This document shows, piece by piece, positions 10,543 through 19,659 of a stretch of DNA of 63,708 nucleotides. This DNA is from Candidatus Methylomirabilota bacterium (GTDB taxonomy: Bacteria > Methylomirabilota > Methylomirabilia > Methylomirabilales > Methylomirabilaceae), in NCBI GenBank assembly GCA_028870115.1, contig JAGWQH010000042.1:1-63708 (forward strand), in the 5' to 3' direction. The position numbers and the translations under genes were made by a program. A model generated the notes under the pieces. The model did not search any database and had not been told where the DNA came from. It worked only from the letters and a program-made list of their open reading frames with translations. The number at the start of each line of letters is the position of its first letter. Positions within the stretch are counted from its first letter, which is position 1.

Positions 10543-11697
10543 GTGAAACGCGTGAGCATTCTGGGCTCAACAGGGACAATCGGGGTCAAGGCGTTAGCCA
10601 TGATCGATCTGCACCGCGACTCTTTTGAGATAGCGGCCCTTGCGGCTAGGGATAATATCGATCTTGTGGAGCAACAGATCAGGCAATTTTCCCCACGCAT
10701 TGTCGCCGTCGGAACATCGAATGCCGCAAGAACCCTAAAGGAACGAGTAAAAGACATCCCTGTCGAGATCGTATGGGGAGACGAGGGCGTACTGAATGTT
10801 GCCACGGCGTCTGAGGCCGACATCGTTCTCACCGCGATCGTCGGCGCGGCTGGCCTGCTCCCGAGCCTTGCCGCTATCAAAGCGGGAAAGGATATTGCCC
10901 TCGCCACGAAGGAGGTTATGGTGATGGCGGGGGAGCTGGTGATCGCCGAGGCCCGAGCGCGAGGCGTTCGGCTCCTTCCCGTAGATAGTGAACATTCGGC
11001 CATCTTCCAATGTCTGGGTGGACAACATAGCTGCGCGTATTTGAAGCGAGTGCTCTTGACTTCCTCAGGAGGACCGTTCCGCCAGCGATCCAAGGAAAGC
11101 TTCGCCAGCATTACTCCGGATGAGGCGCTACGGCACCCAACATGGGTTATGGGGAAGAAGATTACTATTGATTCGGCCACCCTTATGAATAAGGGATTGG
11201 AAGTCATCGAGGCCAGCTGGTTCTTCTCCCTCACGCCGCAACAGATCGACGTCATCATTCACCCGCAGAGCATTATCCATTCAATGGTAGAGTTCGTGGA
11301 TGGGGCGATCCTGGCTCAGATGGGGGTGACCGATATGGGACTGCCGATCCTGTACGCCCTCTCATTCCCTGACCGGCTACAGACTCCACTGCCGCCCCTT
11401 GACCTGAACAGTCTGTCGGCGTTGACCTTTGAACCGGTTGACCGCGAGAAGTTCCCGTGTCTTGGATTCGCCTATCAGGCGCTCCAGGCCGGTGGAACCT
11501 ATCCGGCTGTTCTCAACGCCGCCAACGAAGTGGCGGTGGACCTGTTTCTCTCCGGTCGGATTAACTTCCCTGACATTTCCGCCCTCATCGCTAGAGCGAT
11601 GGACAGCCACCGGGGTCGCAAGATCGATTCCCTTGAAGATGCCATAGATGCTGATCGCGAGGCCCGGGAACTCGTGTTGGCGGCACTGCCAACCTAA
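10543..11697 (+). CDS. dxr: 1-deoxy-D-xylulose 5-phosphate reductoisomerase
   Basis: Second step of the MEP isoprenoid pathway: NADPH-dependent conversion of DXP to MEP. The 384 residues contain the NADPH loop GSTGTIG, the metal/substrate motif LLPVDSEHSAIFQCL, LTSSGGPFR, and HPTWVMGKKITIDSATLMNKGLE. I moved the start to GTG 10543: the ribosome site GGAGAGG is at 10531-10537 and the protein then begins VKRVSILGSTGTIG, as in the family; the ORF is open for 40 more codons upstream. It heads a dxr-rseP-ispG cluster. Confidence 0.97.
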   Translation: MKRVSILGSTGTIGVKALAMIDLHRDSFEIAALAARDNIDLVEQQIRQFSPRIVAVGTSNAARTLKERVKDIPVEIVWGDEGVLNVATASEADIVLTAIVGAAGLLPSLAAIKAGKDIALATKEVMVMAGELVIAEARARGVRLLPVDSEHSAIFQCLGGQHSCAYLKRVLLTSSGGPFRQRSKESFASITPDEALRHPTWVMGKKITIDSATLMNKGLEVIEASWFFSLTPQQIDVIIHPQSIIHSMVEFVDGAILAQMGVTDMGLPILYALSFPDRLQTPLPPLDLNSLSALTFEPVDREKFPCLGFAYQALQAGGTYPAVLNAANEVAVDLFLSGRINFPDISALIARAMDSHRGRKIDSLEDAIDADREARELVLAALPT

Positions 11698-11712
11698 GGT
11701 GAGGAGAAGAGT

Positions 11713-12855
11713 TTGCACGCTGGTATGATGGCCTCGATACCTACGGTTGCCCTCAGCCTCTTGGGTGCGATCGATCCTCGACCGTTTCTCTCACGCCTTG
11801 ACTATCTTCTGTGGGCTGTTCTTGTTCTGGGTGCGCTCATCTTCGTTCACGAGCTCGGCCACTTCCTGGTGGCCAAGCGGGCGGGGGTCAGGGTCCTGAA
11901 GTTTTCTCTCGGTTTCGGCCCGAAGATCATCGGGTTCACGCGCGGCGGGACCGAATATCTCCTGTCTGCTATCCCGCTTGGCGGCTATGTCAAGATGCTC
12001 GGCGAGGATCCAAAGGAAGAGGTCGTCGACCAGGAAGGGTCGTTCTCCGAAAAACCGGTCGGATGGCGCTCGCTGATCATCCTGGCCGGTCCGGGATCAA
12101 ATTTTCTTCTTGCCGTCGCTATCTTTTGGGTTGTCTTCACACTCGGCGTCCCGACCCTCGCTACCAAGGTGGGAGAGGTCATGCAGGACTTTCCGGCGCA
12201 CGAGGCCGGCGTGCTGGTCGGCGATCGAATCAAGGCGATCGACGGGCACCCCATTGAGAAGTGGGAGGAGCTGGCAACCCAGATCCATAAAAGCCCCGGG
12301 CGGCCTGTTCGCCTGACAGTCGAACGAGAGGGGAACCGGTTTGATCTGGTGGTGGCTCCAAAGGCCACTCGCCAGAAGAACCTCTTCGGGGAGGAACAGG
12401 AGGTCGGCCTGCTCGGGATCGCGCCGGCCGAAGAGTTCCTCACCGAACGGATCAATCCGGTCGCCGCATTGGCAAAAGCGCTCTACAAGACGTACGATCT
12501 CAGCCGCCTGATCCTGCTCACCTTTGTCAAGCTGATCCAGGGGGTCGTCCCGGCGAAGACCATCGGCGGACCGCTCCTGGTGGCGCAGATGGCCGGCCAG
12601 CAGGCGCGCCAAGGTATCTTGAATCTTATGTTCTTTACCGCGTTGCTATCCATCAACTTGGGGATCCTGAATCTGCTTCCGATCCCTATTCTGGATGGGG
12701 GACACCTGTTCTTTTCTCTGATTGAAGCGGTTCGCGGTAAACCAGTCAGCCTGCAGAAGCGAGAGATGGCCCAGCAGGTCGGACTGGCCCTGTTGGTGGC
12801 CCTGATGATTTTTGCCTTCTACAACGATATCTTCCGCCTGCTCGGAAGACAGTAA
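11713..12855 (+). CDS. rseP: RseP family site-2 zinc metalloprotease
   Basis: 380-residue inner-membrane protease for intramembrane cleavage of anti-sigma factors. The zinc site HELGH is at residues 46-50 in the first helix, with a PDZ domain in the middle (EAGVLVGDRIKAIDG) and the third zinc ligand in PIPILDGGHLFF near the C-terminus. Start is TTG 11713 with GAGGAG six bases upstream; ATG 11725 is the alternative. It lies between dxr and ispG, a very common order, and ends one base before the ispG ATG. Confidence 0.95.
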   Translation: MHAGMMASIPTVALSLLGAIDPRPFLSRLDYLLWAVLVLGALIFVHELGHFLVAKRAGVRVLKFSLGFGPKIIGFTRGGTEYLLSAIPLGGYVKMLGEDPKEEVVDQEGSFSEKPVGWRSLIILAGPGSNFLLAVAIFWVVFTLGVPTLATKVGEVMQDFPAHEAGVLVGDRIKAIDGHPIEKWEELATQIHKSPGRPVRLTVEREGNRFDLVVAPKATRQKNLFGEEQEVGLLGIAPAEEFLTERINPVAALAKALYKTYDLSRLILLTFVKLIQGVVPAKTIGGPLLVAQMAGQQARQGILNLMFFTALLSINLGILNLLPIPILDGGHLFFSLIEAVRGKPVSLQKREMAQQVGLALLVALMIFAFYNDIFRLLGRQ

Positions 12856-12856
12856 T

Positions 12857-13933
12857 ATGATTGAACGACGTAAGACGCGGCAGATTCAGGTGGGAACCGT
12901 CAAGATCGGCGGCCACGCGCCGGTATCGGTCCAGTCGATGACGAAGACCGATACGCGGGATGTCCGGGCCACGGTGGATCAGATCTGGGCATTAGAGGTC
13001 GCCGGATGTGATATCGTGCGGGTCGGCGTCCCGGAGAGAGAAGCCGCAGAAAAACTGTGGGAGATCCGTAAGCAGATCCGAATCCCCTTAATCGCCGACA
13101 TCCACTTCGACTACAGGCTTGCCCTGATCGCTCTCGAACAGGGCGTAGACGGCCTCCGTCTCAACCCAGGTAATATCGGGGACCGTTCTCGCGTGGAGGA
13201 GGTCGTCAAGGCGGCGGCCGAGCGAAAGGCGCCGATCCGCATCGGCGTGAACGCCGGATCTCTGGAAAAGGATCTGCTGGCCAGAGACGGTGGGCCGACT
13301 CCAAAGGGGATGGTGGAGAGCGCCCTGCGCCACATTCGGATTCTCGAAGATTTGAACTATCCCGAGATGAAGGTCTCGTTGAAGGCCTCTGATCCCCTGA
13401 TGATGATTGAGGCGTACCGCCTGCTGGCGGAAGAGATCGAATACCCCCTCCACCTGGGTGTCACAGAGGCCGGGACACCAGGAGTGGGAACGATCAGGTC
13501 GGCCGTCGGTATCGGGACGCTGCTGGCCGAAGGGATCGGTGACACGATCCGGGTGTCGCTCTCGGCTGATCCCGTTGAGGAGATCAAAGCTGGCGTTGAG
13601 ATCTTGAAGTCACTCGGACTTCGGAGGGGTGGACTCACGTTGGTCGCCTGTCCATCTTGCGCGAGAGCCGATATCGATCTGGTTCCCCTTGCCAAGGAGG
13701 TAGAGCGGCGGCTGGCGGGGATCACGAAGGAGATCCACGTCGCCGTGATGGGGTGCGAGGTCAACGGACCGGGAGAGGCCAGAGGGGCCGATATCGGGGT
13801 CGCCGGCGGCAAGGGGATCGGCTGGATTTTCAAAAAGGGAGCGGCGGCGCGGAAAGTCAAGGAGTCCGAGATCGTTGACGCCTTGGTCGAGGAGGTCAAC
13901 AAGATGGTGTCAGAAGGCGACGGTCATGCCTAG
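12857..13933 (+). CDS. ispG: 4-hydroxy-3-methylbut-2-enyl diphosphate synthase (IspG/GcpE)
   Basis: 358-residue Fe-S enzyme of the MEP pathway, converting MEcPP to HMBPP. It begins ERRKTRQIQVGTVKIGG and has the three cluster cysteines in ACPSCARADIDL and MGCEVNGPGEA. Only one base separates it from the rseP stop, so the two are co-translated. It completes the pathway pair with dxr upstream. Confidence 0.97.
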   Translation: MIERRKTRQIQVGTVKIGGHAPVSVQSMTKTDTRDVRATVDQIWALEVAGCDIVRVGVPEREAAEKLWEIRKQIRIPLIADIHFDYRLALIALEQGVDGLRLNPGNIGDRSRVEEVVKAAAERKAPIRIGVNAGSLEKDLLARDGGPTPKGMVESALRHIRILEDLNYPEMKVSLKASDPLMMIEAYRLLAEEIEYPLHLGVTEAGTPGVGTIRSAVGIGTLLAEGIGDTIRVSLSADPVEEIKAGVEILKSLGLRRGGLTLVACPSCARADIDLVPLAKEVERRLAGITKEIHVAVMGCEVNGPGEARGADIGVAGGKGIGWIFKKGAAARKVKESEIVDALVEEVNKMVSEGDGHA

Positions 13934-13993
13934 CGGTCAGATAGAAAGCTTTTGCTGAATGCTGGCTGCTAATAGCTGACCTCTATTTCCGAG

Positions 13994-14027
13994 GGAGGAT
14001 GGACGATCCATTCCTCCTTTTATTTTT
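13994..14027 (+). terminator. Intrinsic terminator after ispG
   Basis: GGAGGA-TGGA, loop CGA, TCCA-TTCCTCC (one bulged T), followed by TTTTATTTTT. It ends the dxr-rseP-ispG unit. A GCTGA-rich repeat precedes it at 13946-13982. Confidence 0.85.
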
Positions 14028-14062
14028 GTCGGTCGGATTTACATGAGACGACAGGTATTGCG

Positions 14063-15769
14063 ATGCGTTGGACAAGGTCGCTGATCCCGACACTGAAAGA
14101 AGAACCTGCAGAAGCCGAGGCGGTCAGTCATAAGCTGATGGTCCGCGCCGGCTTGGTCCGGCAACTCGCAGCCGGGATCTATATCACCCTGCCGCTGGGC
14201 CAGCGAGTGATGGACAGAATCAGCGCCATCATCCGCGAGGAGATGAACCAAATCGGCAGTCAGGAGATCACTATGCCGGTCCTGCACCCGGCGGAGCTGT
14301 GGCAGCAGACCGGGCGATGGGCAACGATCGGCGAGGAGATGTTTCGGTTGCACGATCGCGGCAAGCGGCAGATGTGTCTCGGAATGACGCACGAAGAGGT
14401 CATCGCCTGGCTGGCGGCGCGTGAGATCCGCTCCTACCGAGACCTCCCGCAGATCTGGTATCAGATCCAGACCAAGCTTCGGGACGAAGCGAGGCCCAAG
14501 AGCGGCGTCCTGCGGACGCGGGAGTTCGTGATGAAGGACTCCTACTCATTGGATCGGGACGAGGCGGGGCTGGAGAAAAACTACGAACTCCATAAGGAGG
14601 CGTATTGCCGTATCTTCGCGCGTTGCGGCTTGGCCTTTCACGTCGTTGAAAGCGATCCGGGCATGATGGGCGGCGCGGTCGCACACGAGTTTATGGCGCC
14701 GAGTGAAGCCGGAGAGGACGAGATCGCCCTGTGCGACCGCTGCAGTTACTCGGCTAATGTCGAGCTGGCTGTCTCCAGGTTGCGAAGCCCGGTATTCCCG
14801 GAGTGGGACCTGGAGGAGATCGCCACACCAGGCGCCGGAACCATTGAAGAGGTGTGCCGCTTCCTCCGGATCGACCCGGCGCTGACCATCAAGTCGTTGC
14901 TGCTCGTGACAAAAGATGGCTCGGTCCTGGCCCTACTAAGGGGCGATCAGCAGCTCCATGAGAAGAAGCTCGCAAGGGTGGTCGGAGAGGCTCGCCCGGC
15001 CCATCGCGATGAAATGCTGATGCACCTCGGGGCCGGACCCGGCAGCATCGGTCCCGTCGGCGCAAAACTACCCATCATTGCCGATGAGTCGTTGCGCAAA
15101 GGTCGATATGTCGCCGGGGCCAACAAGGATGGATTTCATCTTCGTGGTGTTGGGCCGGGCATCCACTTCCAGCCGCGTTGGGCCGATATCCACCAAGTGT
15201 CAAACGGGGATCAGTGTCCACATTGCGAGGGCAGCCTGCGCATCGAACGGGTGATTGAGGTGGGAAACATCTTCAGGCTCGGGACGAAATACTCCGTCTC
15301 GATGAAGGCGGTCTACCTGAATGAAGCGGGGGAGGAATGCCCTATCGTGATGGGAAGCTACGGAATTGGACTGGCGCGTATTGCGGCGGCGGCAGTTGAA
15401 CAGTGCCACGACGACCTGGGAATCGTCTGGCCTCCGGCTCTCGCGCCCTTTCAACTCCATCTGCTGCCGGTCAACATGCGCGATCAAAAGATGGCGGAGC
15501 TGGCGGAGGCGCTCTATATCCAACTCCAGCGGGCGGGAATCGAGGCCCTGTATGATGACCGGGATGAGCGAGCCGGAGTGAAGTTCAAGGACGCTGATCT
15601 GCTTGGTCTGCCCCTTCGGATGACCGTTGGGACCCGGGCCATCAAAGAGGGAACGGTTGACTTGAAGGTACGAAAGACCGGCGAAGAGTCGCAGATCCCG
15701 ATCTCGGAAGCGGTCTCCAGGGCGCAAGCCCTCCTTACCCGCTCCGCGGAGCCACAATACCAAAAGTAG
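14063..15769 (+). CDS. proS: Prolyl-tRNA synthetase, bacterial type
   Basis: 568 residues, the usual length for the bacterial ProRS with an inserted YbaK-like editing domain (about 225-390). Class II motifs: the N-terminal SLIPTLKEEPAEAEAVSHKLM, motif 2 around KSGVLRTREFVMKDSYS, and motif 3 GSYGIGLARI. The C-terminal anticodon domain includes DDRDERAGVKFKDADLLG. It charges tRNA-Pro in the cytosol. Single-gene unit ended by the hairpin at 15769-15804. Confidence 0.98.
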   Translation: MRWTRSLIPTLKEEPAEAEAVSHKLMVRAGLVRQLAAGIYITLPLGQRVMDRISAIIREEMNQIGSQEITMPVLHPAELWQQTGRWATIGEEMFRLHDRGKRQMCLGMTHEEVIAWLAAREIRSYRDLPQIWYQIQTKLRDEARPKSGVLRTREFVMKDSYSLDRDEAGLEKNYELHKEAYCRIFARCGLAFHVVESDPGMMGGAVAHEFMAPSEAGEDEIALCDRCSYSANVELAVSRLRSPVFPEWDLEEIATPGAGTIEEVCRFLRIDPALTIKSLLLVTKDGSVLALLRGDQQLHEKKLARVVGEARPAHRDEMLMHLGAGPGSIGPVGAKLPIIADESLRKGRYVAGANKDGFHLRGVGPGIHFQPRWADIHQVSNGDQCPHCEGSLRIERVIEVGNIFRLGTKYSVSMKAVYLNEAGEECPIVMGSYGIGLARIAAAAVEQCHDDLGIVWPPALAPFQLHLLPVNMRDQKMAELAEALYIQLQRAGIEALYDDRDERAGVKFKDADLLGLPLRMTVGTRAIKEGTVDLKVRKTGEESQIPISEAVSRAQALLTRSAEPQYQK

Positions 15770-15804
15770 ACCCCCCGTGAGAACAATATCTCCACTGGGG
15801 GGTC
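15769..15804. terminator. Terminator between convergent proS and csp
   Basis: GACCCCCC (15769-15776) pairs with GGGGGGTC (15797-15804); the stem continues through GTGAGA/TCTCCAC. The U-run is modest on both strands. Confidence 0.65.
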
Positions 15805-15832
15805 CTTGACTTCACGTTTATTCGACTATGAA

Positions 15833-16036
15833 CTACAGCTTGACGACGTTAGCGGCCTGCTTTCCCTTCGGCCCTTCCACGACATCAAACTCCACTTCCT
15901 GGCCCTCCGCCAGCGTCCTGAAGCCATTACCCTGGATGGCAGAGTAATGGACGAACAGGTCGCCACCCTCAGATCGCTCGATAAAGCCGTATCCCTTGGC
16001 CTCGTTGAACCATTTTACCTTCCCGGTGCCTCGCAC
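15833..16036 (-). CDS. Cold-shock domain protein
   Basis: 67-residue single CSD protein. It starts (GTG) [20 protein letters not shown] and carries RNP1 KGYGFI and RNP2 DLFVHYSAI. These proteins bind single-stranded RNA/DNA and act as RNA chaperones. The GTG follows a strong GAGGAGGTGAGGG ribosome site; a longer ORF to 16099 adds an Arg-rich extension that does not look like the family. A leader of about 165 nt separates it from the promoter, as in cspA-type genes. Confidence 0.95.
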   Translation of the reverse strand: MRGTGKVKWFNEAKGYGFIERSEGGDLFVHYSAIQGNGFRTLAEGQEVEFDVVEGPKGKQAANVVKL

Positions 16037-16123
16037 GCCCTCACCTCCTCTCTGTAGACCCTCAACGCTCCTTCGCCGTCGAGTCGCTTCCTTAATCACT
16101 TAAGGCCCCGGGCCTTTGCATAC

Positions 16124-16161
16124 AAAAAACCGCGGCTCTGCCCTTCTCTAGAGCTCACGGT
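16124..16161 (-). promoter_or_regulatory. Candidate attenuator hairpin in csp leader
   Basis: Reading the minus strand, ACCG and GCTC pair with GAGC and CGGT, then six Ts (16129-16124). A second perfect hairpin (AAGGCCC-C-GGGCCTT) sits at 16102-16116. Both lie in the untranslated leader. The 16037-16350 gap holds only this leader and the promoter. Confidence 0.35.
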
Positions 16162-16207
16162 CCCTCAGCAGTCCCGACAAGCCACGCCTACCATCGGAAG
16201 CGGCGAA

Positions 16208-16236
16208 AACTTATCGTATCCTCTGGACACTGTCAA
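16208..16236 (-). promoter_or_regulatory. csp promoter
   Basis: Perfect -35 TTGACA (16236-16231), 17-bp spacer, -10 TAAGTT (16213-16208), reading the minus strand. Confidence 0.55.
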
Positions 16237-16350
16237 GCGATTTTTGCGGGCATGATACCAATATAGGGGGGACTGAATCAACCTGGAACCAACTGGAGGG
16301 AACGGATCTTACATCAGTTGGAGGGGAACCAGCGGAGCCCTTGCTGACAG

Positions 16351-17136
16351 TCAGGCTGGTTTCTTCCGCCTGCCGTTCATATAGTATCGTACGCCGCCTG
16401 CCAAGGCGCAAAGCGCCAACAATGTAACGGCCAGCTGGAACCCCAGATTTGACACAATCCAGGGAAGGCGGCTGTGCGCCCTTACCGGCAGACCCACAGT
16501 AAAGGGGAAGCTGTAGGTAGGATTCACGGCATGTATCTCGGCTTCTGTAGGGTCAGTGCCGGGCCCGTGGGTATGACTGACCCGCTGCCATTCCCCAACT
16601 TCGGAACCGCGATGCGGCTTGTGGGCAATACCGGGCCCCACCTTTTCCAACGTCATGAGAGCGATGTAGTGACCGGCCTTGGGGATCTCGGTATCGATCC
16701 GTATCGACCCATCACCATACACAGCAGGCGGAAGCGAGAAGACAGCGTGCGAGTGTTCGCCGCTGCCCTTGTCCTCGTGGGCCCCAACGGCCTCAACAAT
16801 CCGGACCGAGATGGGGAGCTGTCGCATCTCTTCATTGTACAGGTCAAACGCTATCGACAACTTGCCGGTCTTCGGAACGCCCTCGCAGTAGGACTGAAAT
16901 TCCTCCTTCACCTTCTTCGAACCTACTTCGTGCAACAAGGGAACCATGCCTGCGCCCACAAGCTCCTGATAGGCCGTGAAGTGAACAGTATAGTGACCCT
17001 TCTGGGCAGTGCAGGCATCTGCGGCGTCCCAGTCGCCCATCACATCACCACCGCCATGGGCAAACGCCTGAGATACCCCCAAGACAGGCAAGGACATTGC
17101 ACAAAGTAACAACACTACGCGTTTCACCTCACCCAT
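16351..17136 (-). CDS. Exported, C-terminally membrane-anchored protein of unknown function
   Basis: 261 residues. A signal peptide (VVLLLCAMSLPVLGVSQAFA) is followed by a His-containing start HGGGDVMGDWDAADAC. A periplasmic region rich in His and aromatic residues (GAHEDKGSGEHSHAVF, VSHTHGPG) leads to one C-terminal helix (LAVTLLALCALAGGVRYY) and a basic tail. It should be a periplasmic protein held in the inner membrane. The histidines suggest metal binding but no named family is evident. It stands alone. Confidence 0.75.
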   Translation of the reverse strand: MGEVKRVVLLLCAMSLPVLGVSQAFAHGGGDVMGDWDAADACTAQKGHYTVHFTAYQELVGAGMVPLLHEVGSKKVKEEFQSYCEGVPKTGKLSIAFDLYNEEMRQLPISVRIVEAVGAHEDKGSGEHSHAVFSLPPAVYGDGSIRIDTEIPKAGHYIALMTLEKVGPGIAHKPHRGSEVGEWQRVSHTHGPGTDPTEAEIHAVNPTYSFPFTVGLPVRAHSRLPWIVSNLGFQLAVTLLALCALAGGVRYYMNGRRKKPA

Positions 17137-17196
17137 ACTCCTCTCTTACTAATCTAGAGCGCCCTTCTTCTGCCGTCAAGCTTAATATCCCCACCA

Positions 17197-17215
17197 GATC
17201 AGCCGCAGGCTGATC
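17197..17215. terminator. Perfect hairpin downstream of aspA
   Basis: GATCAGCC-GCA-GGCTGATC, an 8-bp perfect stem just past the aspA stop codon. No U-run, so terminator function is only likely. Confidence 0.4.
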
Positions 17216-17225
17216 CGCTCGGCTA

Positions 17226-18638
17226 TCACGGCGATTCATCCGGCTTGCCGGGTAAGCCGGGCTCGGTAAGCTTCACCGGGGTTAGGATCTGGGCAATCTG
17301 AGCCTCGGTGAGCAGCTTTCCCTCGCGAACCACGTCAATGATGCGCTTCTGCTCGCGTCCGGCGCGCTTCACCACCTCAGCGGCCCGGGCATAGCCGATA
17401 TAAGTGTTCAGCGCCGTAGCCAGCGCCATACTGCTTTCGGCATAGCGGCGGCATCGGTTAGCATCAGCGACGATGCCGACAACACACCGGTCGACAAAGG
17501 CTCGCGTGGCGTTCTTCAGGATATCGATCGACTGATGCAGGTTGTAGGCCATGACCGGCATCATGACGTTCAGTTCAAGCTGCCCGGCCTGGGCCGCCAT
17601 CGAAACGGTCAGGTCGTTACCGATCACCTGGAAGCAGACCATATTCACCATCTCGACTACAGATGGGTTGACCTTGCCCGGCATGATCGAGGAGCCCGGC
17701 TGCGCCGCAGGCAGCGCGATCTCGGCGAACCCTGTGGTGGGACCTGAGGTCAGGAGGCGCAGATCGTTGCAGATCCTGGTCAGCTCGAGCGCCAATAGCC
17801 GCAGGGCCGATGAGGCCTCCGCGACGGGCAGGTTCGACTGCATCGCTTCGCGCATGTCAGGCGCGGCGCTCCACTCGATTCTCGTCCAGGCGCGCAGGTA
17901 CTCTACCAGTCTGGTGCGATACTGCTGGTGGGTGTTTAGACCGGTACCGACGGCGCTTCCACCGATCCCCAGCTCTTCAAGTGATCGTGCTGCGACGGCG
18001 ATCCGCTCCTGACATTTTCCGATAGTTACCGCATAGGCCGCAAACTCCTGTCCCAGCCGGATAGGAACCGCGTCCTGCAGATGCGTTCGACCCGACTTCA
18101 GGATGTCGTCGAACTCCTTCGCCTTTCCGATCAGGGCGGTTTTCAGATCCTTCAGGACCGGCAGCAGCTCTTCCAGTAGCAAGCGAGCAGCCATCCGCAT
18201 GGCGGTCGGAAAGACGTCGTTAGTTGACTGAGCCATGTTGACATGGTCATTGGGGTGAACTATCGTATAGTCGCCCTTCTTCCCGCCCAGAAGCTCGATG
18301 GCCCGGTTAGCCAGGACCTCGTTGACGTTCATATTAAAAGATGTCCCGGCGCCCATCTGGTAGACGTCTACCACAAACTGATCGCGGAGCTTGCCGGCCA
18401 GGACCTCGTCGGCCGCCGCTGCGATCGCCCTGCCTATCTCCGGCTTCAAGAGCTCCAAGTCGGTGTTGACCAGCGCGGCCGCCTTCTTGACCGTCACCAT
18501 CGCCTCTACCATTTTCGGATGCAGCCGGAGCCCGCTGATGGGAAAGTTTTCCAGCGCCCTGACTGTCTGGAGGCCATAGTAGGCATCGACCGGAACCCCC
18601 TTCGGTCCCAACGAATCCTGCTCGATCCGCGTCGCCAT
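17226..18638 (-). CDS. aspA: Aspartate ammonia-lyase
   Basis: 470-residue member of the aspartase/fumarase family: reversible L-aspartate to fumarate plus ammonia. The catalytic signature GSSIMPGKVNPS is present. Two sites favour aspartase over fumarase: GAGTSFNMNVNEV (fumarases read GSGTQSNMN) and VDAYYGLQT. Start ATG 18638 (MATRIEQDSLG) has a GGGAGAAAAGG ribosome site; the ORF is open further upstream but overlaps the previous gene. It lies 17 bases after the phosphoesterase gene and is probably co-transcribed. Confidence 0.9.
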   Translation of the reverse strand: MATRIEQDSLGPKGVPVDAYYGLQTVRALENFPISGLRLHPKMVEAMVTVKKAAALVNTDLELLKPEIGRAIAAAADEVLAGKLRDQFVVDVYQMGAGTSFNMNVNEVLANRAIELLGGKKGDYTIVHPNDHVNMAQSTNDVFPTAMRMAARLLLEELLPVLKDLKTALIGKAKEFDDILKSGRTHLQDAVPIRLGQEFAAYAVTIGKCQERIAVAARSLEELGIGGSAVGTGLNTHQQYRTRLVEYLRAWTRIEWSAAPDMREAMQSNLPVAEASSALRLLALELTRICNDLRLLTSGPTTGFAEIALPAAQPGSSIMPGKVNPSVVEMVNMVCFQVIGNDLTVSMAAQAGQLELNVMMPVMAYNLHQSIDILKNATRAFVDRCVVGIVADANRCRRYAESSMALATALNTYIGYARAAEVVKRAGREQKRIIDVVREGKLLTEAQIAQILTPVKLTEPGLPGKPDESP

Positions 18639-18655
18639 CCTTTTCTCCCAAGCAG

Positions 18656-19168
18656 TTACGAGGTTTCGCACGGTGGCGTCTTCACCGCCAACGCCTTGAG
18701 TCGAGTCGGCGTAAGCTCGCTCCTGAGCGTCCAGGCTGGATCGGTATACTGATCCCTCTTCTTCATCAACAGCCATTCCTTCCCGGTCTCGCCCCTGGCG
18801 AACCGGGCGAGCGCGAACGTCCCCTTCAATTTCCGCCCGTTCAACACGAAAACGAGCTTTCCGCCTGCGAGCTGAACCTCCGGCGAAGTGGGCTCTATCG
18901 TCTCGTACGTCCCCTCATCCCACACTACTACGGGTCCAGCGCCATAACTGCCCTCCGGGATAATCCCCTCAAAGTTGATATAGTCCACTGTATGGTCGAC
19001 GACCATCACGGCCAGCCGCTTGTCGGCAGGATTCATGGATGGACCCTTAGGGACCGCCCACGATTTGAGGATCCCGCCCATCTCGAGCCGAAAGTCGTAG
19101 TGCAGCCGCGTCGCCTTATGCTCATGGACGACAAACCGTAGCGTCACCCTTGCCGTGGATTTCGACAT
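18656..19168 (-). CDS. Stand-alone LigD-type 3'-phosphoesterase domain protein
   Basis: 170 residues matching the phosphoesterase (PE) module normally fused to ligase D: RFVVHEHKATRLHYDFRLE, SWAVPKGPS, PEGSYGAGPVVVWDEGTY and the C-terminal GKEWLLMKKRD. PE modules trim 3'-phosphates and ribonucleotides during non-homologous end joining. No ligase, polymerase or Ku gene is nearby. Start ATG 19168 has GGAAGGTG upstream. Confidence 0.9.
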   Translation of the reverse strand: MSKSTARVTLRFVVHEHKATRLHYDFRLEMGGILKSWAVPKGPSMNPADKRLAVMVVDHTVDYINFEGIIPEGSYGAGPVVVWDEGTYETIEPTSPEVQLAGGKLVFVLNGRKLKGTFALARFARGETGKEWLLMKKRDQYTDPAWTLRSELTPTRLKALAVKTPPCETS

Positions 19169-19419
19169 CTTCTTACACCTTCCCTGAAAGTGATCCCGTT
19201 TCACCCGGCATTATGTCATACGCACAAGGAGTGGAGCAAACATCTCGTAACACTCATTTTCAACGGAGCATGGTATTGGCTCCAGGAGACAGCGGCATAT
19301 GTATAATATATATAGATAGTATGTAAGTCATTCCGACCATCGTGTTTGTGGACGTGTGGTAAGAGCCGAACATTCGAGGATTCGGTCAGGATGATGGGGT
19401 GTACGTGCTTGGCATGGGT

Positions 19420-19618
19420 GTTGCTCTAATCCTTATCTGAAGCCACAAATGAGGCGGCGAGGAGAGAGCCTCAGCCGGAGCGCTACGTGGCGCGATTGTT
19501 GGTGGGAGCCCAGCCCCATCGGCGCGGGCGTCGGTGGTACAGTTGGTGTGGCAGCCGGAGTCCTCTAGGAAGACATCAACAAGACTCTGGGCGGTGGGAA
19601 GAAGTCGACATCTAAGTA
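19420..19618 (+). pseudogene. Possible remnant of a Gly-zipper protein
   Basis: Within the 490-bp gap before 19660 one frame reads IGAGVGGTVGVAAGVL, an in-frame TAG, then EDINKTLGGGKKSTSK and TAG. This looks like the end of a small Gly-zipper membrane protein broken by a stop. The rest of the gap (AT-rich tract near 19300-19325 included) shows no gene. Confidence 0.3.
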
Positions 19619-19659
19619 GGGACCGATCACCTTCTGAAAAAAGAAAGGGGGATGCTCAC

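Noticed and set aside
17226-18638. Fumarase class II
   Set aside because: GAGTSFNMN and the YYGLQT start fit aspartase better than the GSGTQSNMN of fumarases.
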